From Sphaerulina vaccinii (lineage: Eukaryota; Ascomycota; Dothideomycetes; Mycosphaerellales; Mycosphaerellaceae), in the NCBI GenBank assembly GCA_022570795.1, contig JAKUDP010000008.1:930001-994000 (forward strand): a stretch of 64,000 bases of DNA. Reading direction: 5' to 3'. The translations under genes and the position numbers were made by a program. Positions 1 through 9,599 of the stretch are shown here, in pieces. The notes beneath the pieces were generated by a model that saw only the letters and a program-made list of their open reading frames with translations, was not told the origin of the DNA and searched no databases. Every line of letters begins with the position of its first letter. Within the stretch, counting starts at the first letter, position 1.

Positions 1-688
1 GATATAGCCCATATAGATCGCGACCTCAGCTACGGCGACAAGAGTACTGCTGAAGAAGGCCAATCCCATTCGTTGCGGTACGTTCCAGCGACGTGCTGCC
101 ATCCACACTGCGACGCTTGTGCAAATGATGGAGACTAAAACGTTGATGATCAGAACCATTTGTCTGTTAACATCTGCATATGTCACTTCGTCGACTTCGT
201 CTGCGGCAGAGGGTCCTATGGGTCCGAAAGATGACGATGCCTTGGGAAAGCGCTGGTTGAAGGTCTCTGGTTGAGCAGGTGGATTTATCATTCGCTCGTA
301 CTGTCGTTGTTCTTCTTGCACTCGTAGTCTTTGCATTAATCTTTTGTACTCGTCGCTCTGGTCGAATGTTAGCATGCCGTTGTTATGGCCAGGCAGCATA
401 ACGACTTACTGGCTCTGGTTTCGGAGGAGGCGGAGGTTGGTAGACATTGGCACCTTTCAACAACGTATCAAGACGCCATTCCTTTGCAACACCAGAACTT
501 TCCTGGAAGAGGTACTTCGATATGTCGACCAGTTCGTGATGCTCAATAGGGTTGCCTATCTCAGCTGTTGACAACTTTTCGCGTCGCTCTTTTGCCTCAT
601 CACTATAGCCTTCATCAACGTCTTTTTGTCGACGACAGTACTCGACTAACGCAGCTTTGGCAGCAGGCGTGATAGTGAGCAGCACCAT
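1..688 (-). CDS. VMA12: V-ATPase assembly factor Vma12 (3' end beyond window)
   Basis: Endoplasmic reticulum protein that helps assemble the V0 sector of the vacuolar H+-ATPase. Exon 1 is 688-410 and begins MVLLTITPAAKAAL; the first ATG of the frame is at 688. A 52-bp intron (409-358, GTAAGT...GCTAAC...CAG) joins it in frame to exon 2 (357-1), which runs off the window. The joined protein has the family's Tyr/Arg/Glu-rich motif (DEYKRLMQRLRVQEEQ) followed by two hydrophobic segments (VLIINVLVSIICTSVAVWM and LAFFSSTLVAVAEVAIYMG) separated by a short basic loop, as in TMEM199/Vma12 proteins. A proline run (PPPPPKP) lies just before the intron. The family call comes from these motifs; the C-terminus is not seen. 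Confidence 0.85.
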
Positions 689-941
689 CACCAGAATATG
701 TATTTGGAGATGTCGATGTACATACAGGTGAGAGTTTGTATCCAGGTACCGGAGCTCGAACAGGGTTCAGGCGAAGATCGACACTGTCTTGAAATCATCG
801 TCAATGCTTCTCAAAGATACATTACAACTCTTCTTCCAACAACCACACCGCCATCACCACACTCGCTCAGGCTCGCATCACTCCAGGACGAATATACCAG
901 CGTTCGGCGACCTCACTGGACTCATCACTGCTGCCTCATAT

Positions 942-2355
942 ATGCATAACGCTGCAGCGGCGTTGCCGCGAACTTTTGTTGGGACTTCGATAGCTTCGAC
1001 GATATCAAGAACAACGAGTCCGCGCTGTCCACAATGCTACAAACCCATACTATACCGGACGTTCCATAATAGCCGGAGGAAACTGTACAATGACACTCCC
1101 AAACGAGAACAATCCGCAGTGGCCGCAGCTGTATCGCAGGCGAAACAACTATTCAATGCGGCGGCAGCTCCGCCGGGGCCCATGGGCATTGATCCATTGC
1201 GGAGTGTTGCGAAAGAGATGAAGTTCATGACGGGGAATATACAGCAGCTACTGGGCTCAGGACATCCCATGCTGGACACCGTATCGAAATACTACACACA
1301 ATCCGAGGGCAAATATGTGCGGCCAATGCTGGTATTGCTCATGTCCCAAGCCACATCTCTGCTCCCACAACGACCGCGATCGCGAGCCAGCATACAGGAA
1401 ATTATCGATACGCCCATCTCTTCAGCTTCCGTCCTAGCCGATGCGAATCCTTCATCACCTCTGACCGCACCCAGTGCAGAGACAGCGGAACTAAACTCCG
1501 ATGACTCTGTGTTACCGTCCCAGCGACGACTGGCAGAGATCACAGAGCTCATCCACACTGCCTCACTGCTCCACGACGATGTGATCGATCACTCCGATGC
1601 GAGACGAGGAAACCCGTCCGCAAATATCGAGTTTGGCAACAAAATGGCAGTGCTGGCAGGAGACTTCTTGCTTGGAAGAGCATCAGTAGCGCTAGCACGT
1701 CTACGCGACCCAGAAGTGACAGAACTGCTAGCAACTGTGATAGCGAACCTGGTAGAAGGAGAGTTCATGCAATTGAAGAATACCGCAACAGATGAGAGGA
1801 ATCCTACCTGGAATGAAGAGACGATCACATACTATCTGCAAAAGACTTATCTCAAGTCCGCCAGCTTGATCAGCAAGTCGTGCCGTGCGGCGGCTTTGCT
1901 AGGAGAACACCCGAGAGAAGTGGTGGAGGCGGCATATCAGTATGGCAAGAATCTGGGTCTGGCGTTTCAGCTGGTAGACGATATGCTGGACTACACAGTC
2001 AGTGGGCAGGAGCTTGGAAAGCCTGGAGGCGCGGATCTGGAGTTGGGACTTGCTACTGCGCCTCTACTGTTTGCATGGAAGGACAATAAGGAGCTGGGCA
2101 CGTTAGTCGGACGGAAGTTCTCGGAGAAGGGAGACGCGCAGAGGGTGAGTCTGTACAATTCGTGCTTCAGAAGACCGATCTAACATGATACAGGCACGAG
2201 ATATTGTTATGCAAAGCGACGGCATCGAGCAGACACGAGCATTGGCGCAGGACTACGTCGACAAGGCTGCACAAGCCATTGCTGGCTTCCCAGAGAGTGA
2301 GGCGAAGGTCGGTCTGATCAACATGTGCTCGAAAGTCATGCTGCGGAGGAAGTGA
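942..2355 (+). CDS. COQ1: Mitochondrial polyprenyl diphosphate synthase (ubiquinone side chain)
   Basis: Trans-polyprenyl diphosphate synthase that builds the isoprenoid tail of ubiquinone in the mitochondrial matrix. Exons 942-2144 and 2194-2355, with a 49-bp intron (GTGAGT, CTAAC branch, CAG). Both aspartate-rich motifs are intact: DDVID (about residue 212) and DDMLD (about residue 346). Also present are the GGADLELG motif and the C-terminal region ending in SKVMLRRK. The N-terminus is rich in Ala, Arg, Thr and Ser, fitting a mitochondrial presequence. I chose ATG 942 because it gives 454 residues, near the usual fungal length. An in-frame ATG at 804 would add 46 residues rich in His and Ser and cannot be excluded. 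An insert rich in Ser/Pro/Ala (about residues 155-195) lies before the first Asp motif. Confidence 0.93.
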
Positions 2356-2796
2356 GTCCGACACTTCATGTCAAGATGGTAGATGGAGTAACCAGACTCT
2401 CACGATCACGAGGCATTCTTCTGGCGTTCTGTGTGGAAGCATAGCGCACTACATTAAGCTTGTATACTCAATCTGTACATATATACAGCGGTCATAAAAG
2501 GGTCCGCTCATATGATAGAGGCCTGGACATGTAGAGAAACGAAGCTCATATCGAATCAAAAATAGCCTCTCACTAGCGCCGATTCAGATCTACATCACAT
2601 GCAAAACGCGATCACCTTTCCTCTACTACAATACACAAATGCACACCACGAAGACTTGAGCCGGCCTCAAGCAACACGCCCCAGACAGGATACGATACGA
2701 TATGACATGACATGACCTTTACGATCCCAACGACATGTACATGCACACCACCCCTCATTGTTCCACCACCACCAACACCCACTAACAACAAGCAGT
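2356..2796. other. Intergenic region COQ1 / ankyrin gene
   Basis: Holds the 3' flank of COQ1 and the 5' flank of the ankyrin gene. The last 60 bases before the ATG are rich in C and A (CCACCACCACCAACACCC), a typical pyrimidine/CA-rich fungal leader. No gene seen. Confidence 0.6.
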
Positions 2797-3702
2797 ATGA
2801 TCCCCCCTTCCACCCGACTCCGCCGCGCAATCCTCCTCAACGACGTCCTTTTGGTGTCTCGAATCCTCAAAAACCACCCTCTGCTCTTACAAAACCCCGA
2901 CTACGACGACAAATCCAACACTTCCCTACATTTAGCCTCCGAAGCAGGCTACACAGATATCGTGCGGCTTCTCCTCAGGCTGGGCCACGATGCAAATGAA
3001 ATTTCCCGGAATACCGAACACAATACTCCACTTATGCTAGCGGCAAAAAGTGGACGAGTCGATACTGGAATACTGCTTATCGAACAATGTCAAACGCCTT
3101 CTGTCCATTTACGCAATGCACGTGGTCTCGATGCCCTAGCTCTCGCAGCGCAATGTCCTGCCTCCACCGCCTTGATACCGGTCTTACTACAGTACGGCGC
3201 AAGAGTTGATGGAGTTGATCTGGAAGGTAACACGGCTTTACATCACGCTTCTGCATCAGGCTCGTTGAAGGCTCTTAGGATTCTACTGGGAAGCGGAGCG
3301 AGCCCCCAAGCTTTGAATTACAGCGATTGGACTCCTTTGGCATATTCTCAGACTGTAGCTGCAGAGGTATATTTCAAGAACCTCATTTCAGAAGAGATGA
3401 AGAGGCAGCAGCAAGCTCAAGGGAAGAGTAGGATTGGTGGGAGGGGGAGTGAGGAACTTCTGCGAAGAGGTGGAGGTGGTGCAGTGAGATTGGTGCAACA
3501 GCAGCAAGAGGAGGGTGATGATGAAGAGGAGGATGAAGTTATTGATCAGGCGCTGAAGAGGCATTGGAGTCCTGTGGAGAGGAGAAGGCCGGGGACGCCT
3601 GGTAGTGGAGAGGTGAGGAGGCATGAGTGGGGGAGTCCGCCGCTTTTGAGTCATATCAGGACGAGGAGTGGGGACGGGAGGTCGAGGGCTGAGAGTGGGT
3701 GA
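2797..3702 (+). CDS. Ankyrin-repeat protein
   Basis: Single-exon protein of 301 residues. The first ATG of the frame is at 2797 (MIPPSTRLRRAIL). About five ankyrin repeats occupy residues 10-195, recognised by the T-LH-A and G-ADIV-LLL type spacing, for example TSLHLASEAGYTDIVRLLL and TALHHASASGSLKALRILL. The C-terminal third is disordered and highly charged: Gly/Arg stretches, an acidic run (EEGDDEEEDE) and a conserved-looking WSPVERRRPGTPGS segment. Ankyrin repeats bind protein partners; nothing here identifies the partner. I recall similar ascomycete proteins of unknown function but cannot name an orthologue. Confidence 0.8.
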   Translation: MIPPSTRLRRAILLNDVLLVSRILKNHPLLLQNPDYDDKSNTSLHLASEAGYTDIVRLLLRLGHDANEISRNTEHNTPLMLAAKSGRVDTGILLIEQCQTPSVHLRNARGLDALALAAQCPASTALIPVLLQYGARVDGVDLEGNTALHHASASGSLKALRILLGSGASPQALNYSDWTPLAYSQTVAAEVYFKNLISEEMKRQQQAQGKSRIGGRGSEELLRRGGGGAVRLVQQQQEEGDDEEEDEVIDQALKRHWSPVERRRPGTPGSGEVRRHEWGSPPLLSHIRTRSGDGRSRAESG

Positions 3703-4594
3703 ATAGAATTGCTTGATATGGCCTCGATATCGCTTCTGTAAGACTGCACAAACGGCTTACTATGAGGTCGCCATACTGGACGAATGCTTCTGCGAAGCGC
3801 ACTTGACAGCAGGGACAAACTGAGTCCATAGGTTTGTTTACATGCCGAGACGATTACAGAAGGCAAAAAGCAAAGAGATCCAGCTCGTCAGAAGCAAAAC
3901 AATCGCCTTCAACGCCGTGGCCAGTAGTGGTATCATGCTCATCGTACATCGCCTGATGTTCGATTCTCAGCACATCTCACTGGTAATGTCAAGCAGTAGC
4001 GAAGCCACTGACTTATTGATTGAGCGGACCCGCCTAGGACGACTGTTAGAGAGCTGCAAATGACAAGGTATATGAGTGCTGCACCAGGACCACGTGTTGT
4101 GCTCCGGAGTAAAACATACCGAAGCCCGAGACCAGCGTCTTCTGGCTGCGAAAAGGCAAAATAATCGCACGAAGCCTGTAAAAATATAGAAAAGAAGCAA
4201 ACAATAGCAGATGGTCGAATATTCGCGCTGTCCCGCGTCGAGATCGCCTCAGAGACACCAGAGAAGACTAGATGATACGATGAAGTTCTCTGTGCATAGT
4301 CTGGAGTTAGTATAGAGTGCTCACTTCAGCATTCCGAGTCCGTTTCTCGAGGGCAAGCTTCAATCTGATCTCTGTACTGGTCGTGACTTGGTTGGCGTGG
4401 CGATCTCGTGCGCTTAAGAGATATGTGCAGGTGTCGAGGATTCACCTATAGCATCTTGTTCTCCGGAGTGACTAGAAAGGAACCTCTGCATCGAATGCGA
4501 TCTCGGCAGCACAGATGTCGAGAGGAAACAGTGAAGTGTGGCAAAATCCCGAAGTGTAAAACTCTCGTCTTATTCACTCGTCCGTAAGCCATCA
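3703..4594. other. Intergenic region between convergent genes
   Basis: 892 bases between the 3' ends of the ankyrin gene and the zinc-cluster regulator. Short open frames up to about 77 codons occur on both strands without recognisable motifs. I see no RNA gene or repeat. Confidence 0.55.
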
Positions 4595-6730
4595 TTATGA
4601 AATGGTGAACTCTGGTAAAAACATTCCATCGATGACGCTGAAACCAGCTGTAGCGAAGACGTCTGCCCACATTTTCTCGTCAAAGAGTCCCAGGTTTGAC
4701 GTCTCCAGATCTGATCGTGGCGCACCAGCACTAGGTTGTGACGAAGCAAGTAGCTCCCCGTCCATCTGATCACTTCTTTGAGCTGTGGAAGCTTGATCGG
4801 TACTCGAAGACGCAGTGCCCTGATGCTCTCGCGAATTTGGTTGATTTTCAGACATCGCCGGTGCTGCAGGATTGGGTCGAATCTGTCCTTGGCGGAACTC
4901 CTCCAGCATACTGATCAGATTGCCGATGAACACCGCCTGCAGAGCACACCCACTATTAGCAGGCGCAACCTGGGCAGTCAGTGCAGCAAGCAGAGACTTC
5001 AAAGTGGTCAAGCCGGCGGGCTCAATCTCGCATCGCACCGCCTTCGAAGTCGAGAGAAGGATCTGTCTAAAAGACGTCAGCCACTGGCAGACAGTCGCGA
5101 GTTGCTGAGATACTACCTTGGCCAGAAGTACAGCTGCATATGCGATCATAACATGTACAGAGTCCTGCACGAAGTACAGAAACGCAGCATTCGACTGTTC
5201 GGTGACGAGGCGAAGTACATCAAGTGCTGCATTGTAGCCGCACCATATGGCTTGGAGATCTACTTCGCGTGCACTGGTCCTGGTGTTCAAGGCGTCATGA
5301 AGTGCTTCTGAGCACAATGTGAGAAGTGTGTGATGGCCATAAAATAGGACAAGAAACTCATGCCGTTTGTCTTGGGATATGTCAATACGTTGATTCGTCC
5401 CAGTAAGTGTTCGCAGGCGTACCTTTTGCAGCAATTCTCGACCATTGAGCCGCCCATTGCTTGACACTTGTCTGGAGCAATCTGATCAGAGGCTGGGTGT
5501 CGTGCTGTGGTCTGTCTGGGCGAATAACACTTTTAGGTATGCCCACAGCAAGCAGTCGAAGCTTGACAAATGCACATAGGAGGGTATCATTCCCGCAAGC
5601 GAGCTCAGATCTATGCCACTCTTCAACAGAGTCAATGAAGGGACTGTGTTCTATCATGTGCGGCTTGCCAGTCTGCATACTCAGACTGTATTCTTGATGA
5701 GCGTGGTCGCGAAGCACATCAGTGATCCTACGTACCTGCGATCGTAGACGAATAGCACAAGCCACGTGCGCTCTGCACTGCGAAGCTGTCTTGCCTCAAT
5801 GCTTGACTGGTCCTCAACGAACCTCGACCGTGGTGTCAATTCATGCCAGCCAAGCTCCATAGCAATGCGGATAGCCAGGCCAACATTTGCAAAGACGCGT
5901 GTGTCGTCAGGATCCTTCCAGTATGGGAGCATCAGAATTGCTTGCACTACTTCAGCAGACTTGGTACCATGTCGAAAGGCATCAATCAAGAGCGCCTCTG
6001 CATGCTCTCGCAGAGCCACATGTAGTGCCGGATTGAGTACCTTCGCTGCTGCCATGAGAATCGTGGTGAGCAGAAAGGAGGACTTGGTGCGCACATACTC
6101 GAAAGTGTGTAGAATTGGATCGAGCTGACTCACGAATGGGTTTAGGTTCGTCATGAAGCTAGATTCGGTATCAGAGAAAGAGTAAGCTATCTGTGCTGAT
6201 GCTTACCCGTCGAACAGTGATGCTGCAACGGCCTGATTGAGCAGACCGGCCACGATCGGGTCGTTGTTTTGGCTCACTGATTGTCTTCGTGAGGACTTGG
6301 ATCCGGGTTGGCTGTCAACCCGAAGCACATTCTGCAGACAGAAGGCTCCTTTGGCGGCCTGCCTATTGAGTAGACTCGGAGGCTCAAGACCAATGCGGCG
6401 ATCTGACCAGAAGTCCGAGCGTGGTGCAGATCCAGCGCGCGGTGTAGAAATGGAGGTGGCTTGCTCTATACCCTCAGGCGTGCTGATGTCTTCACGATGT
6501 GTGTTGGTACGTCCAGCTGCAAGACGATCGCCCACACGCATGCCCAGTTTTCGGCCTCTGCGGTGCTGGAAGAACACGCAGTCGAGTGACTTCCTCTCAC
6601 AACGAGCGCAACGTGATCCTTCCAGTAATAGACACTTCATCTTGACCTTCCGGCAAGCAATGCAGGCATTTGAACTGCCATTGCTGCCTTGTCCGGACTC
6701 TCCTGGGCGGATATGTTGTGCAGGTTCCAT
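4595..6730 (-). CDS. Zn(II)2Cys6 transcription factor with middle homology region
   Basis: Fungal binuclear zinc-cluster regulator of 661 residues. Exons: 6730-6207, 6158-5736, 5685-5423, 5370-4595; introns of 48, 50 and 52 bp. The cluster near residue 20 has CX2CX6CX7CX2CX6C spacing (CIACRKVKMKC, then CARCERKSLDC) and is followed by basic residues. The middle homology region follows, with LNPFVSQLDPILHTF, then an AIRIAMELGWH helix and, across the second splice junction, the family motif YDRSLSMQTGKPHMI. That exact reconstruction supports the splicing. The third intron uses an AAG acceptor; joining there gives IAAKDKRHEFLVLFYGHH in frame. The C-terminus is Ser/Gln-rich. Such proteins are nuclear activators or repressors of metabolic genes; the target is unknown. 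It diverges from the F-box-like gene. Confidence 0.9.
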
Positions 6731-7863
6731 GGCTGACTTCGTTTGATAGCCACGATTGTGTCAGTGTTCGAAGTGCGTCAATATAACAGCCCTCAGGCTA
6801 TTTGCATCGGTCGTGACGGCCACATTCGTTATCGGTCGCCTATCGCGAGGCCGAAAATCGACCACATGTCTCCTGCCTTCCATCAAGGAGAGACTCGAAG
6901 TGGTCAAGCGACATCTCACCAGGACTGGTATACGTCTTGAAGGGCATGAGCCCGGTCTCGATGCCTTGCGACATGATGTTGATGGCAAGGGAGGCAGTGG
7001 AAGGAGTGGAAGAACATCAGAGAGCTTGGCGTGGTTTTTCCGACCTCCGTCCCCATCTTCGTAGACTACACTTTGTACATCCTCTCCTCCTCGACACGGA
7101 ACAGACAGCCTCTGTTCAACGACCTGACTTGACCATCAGCGTATACCGGTGACGGTGCGAGTGTTTGAGACGCGTCAGAGACTGCCTACGGTGTGCATGT
7201 GGCCGTGGGCGTGGTTACCCGAGGGAGCTAGAGTCTGCTCAACGACTCGCAGCGTCGAACATGGCTAACACCTATTTCGATCTTGAGCTCGAAGAACGAC
7301 GAATGATCTTGCAAAGAACGCTGACTTGACGAGACCCAGAACTCCCGGATGGCGCGACTTGCAGTAATGCTCCTGAATTTGCCGCCCCACGACATCAGGT
7401 CCACTCGCCAGTTTTCGCCAGCACGGAAGCCCGCATGAGCGCTATTTCCCACGCCGGCGGACTCTATGTTCCTTGTCGATTGTACGCAAGACCTCGAAGT
7501 GTAGACTCCTTGCATCAGGATGAAGTCCACCGACTCGTTGTCGACACGCCAATACCTTAGCCGACTTACATGTGCATCAGACTAAGGGAATTGTTGTCTG
7601 AATGCGTCTCTCAAACATCGGCATTCTGCATAGGAATGGCCTCGTCGCAAGGAAACGTCGGACGAGTCGTCTGATGCGACGGTAAGGTGGATGGGGTGGA
7701 GTGAAGTTGCAATTCGATAAACGGTGGTTGGTATCTGTTGGGGGAAGTGCATACAAAAGCTCGAACGATGCCCGCTAATGTATTGTTTCTTCTCATTCAA
7801 CACAAGTCAACTCGTCAGCCCTCAAAGCCTCTTCCCACCACAATCACAAGAATCACAACAACA
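6731..7863. other. Divergent intergenic region
   Basis: 1.1 kb between the divergent starts of the zinc-cluster regulator and the F-box-like gene. Open frames of about 100 codons exist on both strands (for example 6756-7064 plus and 7228-7530 minus), but none shows a domain or a supporting splice structure. Probably promoter DNA for both genes, though a small gene cannot be excluded. Confidence 0.5.
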
Positions 7864-9390
7864 ATGGAGCGCACACCAACGAACCTTTTACAGCACATTG
7901 CAGGTTTCGCAGACAAGTCCGACCTGCTAGCACTGCGCCAGACTTCCAAAGTCATCGAGAGCAAGATCTTCGATTCATTCACGGAGACTTACATCTCGAA
8001 GCGAGTATGTCTCGTCCTTGAACCTGCCCATTTGCGCAACCTCGAATCGATACTGTGGAGCCCAACATTGGCCAAACACCTGCGCTTCCTTGTTTTGGCA
8101 CTCTCACAAGCAGAACTGCTGCAGGACCGTCTTTACGCTCCTGAGGTCATCGTTCCAGCCACTTCCTCTGGATATGTCCGCCTGGACCTGCCAGCTATCT
8201 CTGCCATACTCAAGAAGCTAAAGTCTGTTGGCAGCTGCCGAGTCTCTCTGGACCTGAGGTGCCCTGAGACACTCTCGGCCTCTCCCTCGGCACTGCCACC
8301 TCACTTAGCGCACGAAATCCCTCAGGCCGACACGTCATCGACTTACAAGGAGCTGATTCGAGCCGTGGTTATGGAGGCTGAGTACGATGTGGAGTCCCTC
8401 GTCATGGACCGCCAGCAGCATGCATCCCAGGCCAATCTAGCAGGCTTATCCCGTGAGCGTCTTCGCTCAAGCTTCGAGAAGACGTTCGCTATGGTCTTGC
8501 ACGTGGGATCTGTGGTTGTAGACCACCAACATGGTCTCAATGGCGTGGCTACCTTTACCTTCGCACCACAAGAAGTGATCCAGGTCTACTACGATATGCT
8601 CCACACCACCGAAAATCTGCAACAGCTTAATTTGTTCGGACATGAGACTCTTGACAACCCGTGCTGCCGGCTATCCATGAGACCTGACGCATGCAGCATT
8701 GCGTACATGCTGGGTGCTAAACCACTCTGCAGCCTCCGGATTCTGCAGCTCAGCTACTTGCCCATCTCCGAACACGATCTGGTAAACACCTTGTCAAATT
8801 GCCGGGAGACTCTTACGGTCCTCGAGTTGGACTATCTCGAGATCGATGCCATTTCGTGGAGAAGCACGTTTCTCCACATTCAATTCATGCAACCTCCCCT
8901 CAAGCGACTGAAGCTCGAGGGCTTGACCTCGGGACGCATTGTGGGCGGCCACGCCCAGCATCTGTTCGACCCGTCATATGGAGGCTGTAGCATGCACGAT
9001 CACATTGATCCATTCTGCACAGACCTAGATGTGGAAGGGCCATCGACTGTCCGTGAGGCACTGGAGGCTCTAGCTATGAATGATGCATACTATCTCGTAT
9101 CCACATATTGCCCGTTCCCCAAGGGCGAACAAGTCTGCACTGAAACCTACGAGCGATGGCAACAGGAGGCCTACGAGCGATGGCAACAAGATGAGGAGAT
9201 CGCCCATGGCTTTGGCGTGCCCCCGTTGACGAGCTCCATATCTCTTCATCAACCTCCTTCTCAGGCACATCCCATGCTTCATAGCCCCACGCCTTCCGCA
9301 ACAACAACAACACCACCACCACCACCACTACCACTGCACACACAGCAGGCAGGCAGGTTCAGAGGTCAGGATTCGGCTACATTCATATAG
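7864..9390 (+). CDS. F-box-like leucine-rich protein
   Basis: Intronless protein of 508 residues. The start at 7864 (MERTPTNLLQHIAGF) is chosen because an F-box-like helix pair follows at once (LLQHIAGFADKSDLLALRQTSKV), as in many Dothideomycete F-box proteins that recruit substrates to SCF ubiquitin ligases. An upstream in-frame ATG at 7768 is possible. The middle contains weak leucine-rich spacing (LRILQLSYLPISEHDLV, LTVLELDYLEI), which suggests a substrate-binding surface. The C-terminus holds a direct duplication of YERWQQ (9149-9192) and a Pro/Thr-rich tail encoded by CAA/CAC microsatellite DNA (about 9300-9335). The F-box call rests on sequence pattern only. Confidence 0.65.
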   Translation: MERTPTNLLQHIAGFADKSDLLALRQTSKVIESKIFDSFTETYISKRVCLVLEPAHLRNLESILWSPTLAKHLRFLVLALSQAELLQDRLYAPEVIVPATSSGYVRLDLPAISAILKKLKSVGSCRVSLDLRCPETLSASPSALPPHLAHEIPQADTSSTYKELIRAVVMEAEYDVESLVMDRQQHASQANLAGLSRERLRSSFEKTFAMVLHVGSVVVDHQHGLNGVATFTFAPQEVIQVYYDMLHTTENLQQLNLFGHETLDNPCCRLSMRPDACSIAYMLGAKPLCSLRILQLSYLPISEHDLVNTLSNCRETLTVLELDYLEIDAISWRSTFLHIQFMQPPLKRLKLEGLTSGRIVGGHAQHLFDPSYGGCSMHDHIDPFCTDLDVEGPSTVREALEALAMNDAYYLVSTYCPFPKGEQVCTETYERWQQEAYERWQQDEEIAHGFGVPPLTSSISLHQPPSQAHPMLHSPTPSATTTTPPPPPLPLHTQQAGRFRGQDSATFI

Positions 9391-9599
9391 TCTACATTAA
9401 TACGAATATGATCTACATTCAATCTTCCTCTTCTCTTGCCTCGTCCATGACTGTCTGATGTTTCTCCCAATCTCCTTCGTTTATGATTAGTCAGCAAATT
9501 GAAGCTGCAACTCACTATTCGTTACCTTTCACATGCAAACAAGTTTACGCGACTGCCCACCTTACCTCACCAACACAATGACACGATAGCAGCCATACC

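Noticed and set aside
7228..7530. 100-codon minus-strand frame upstream of the F-box-like gene
   Set aside because: Looks somewhat protein-like but has no recognisable motif, partner exon or clear start context.
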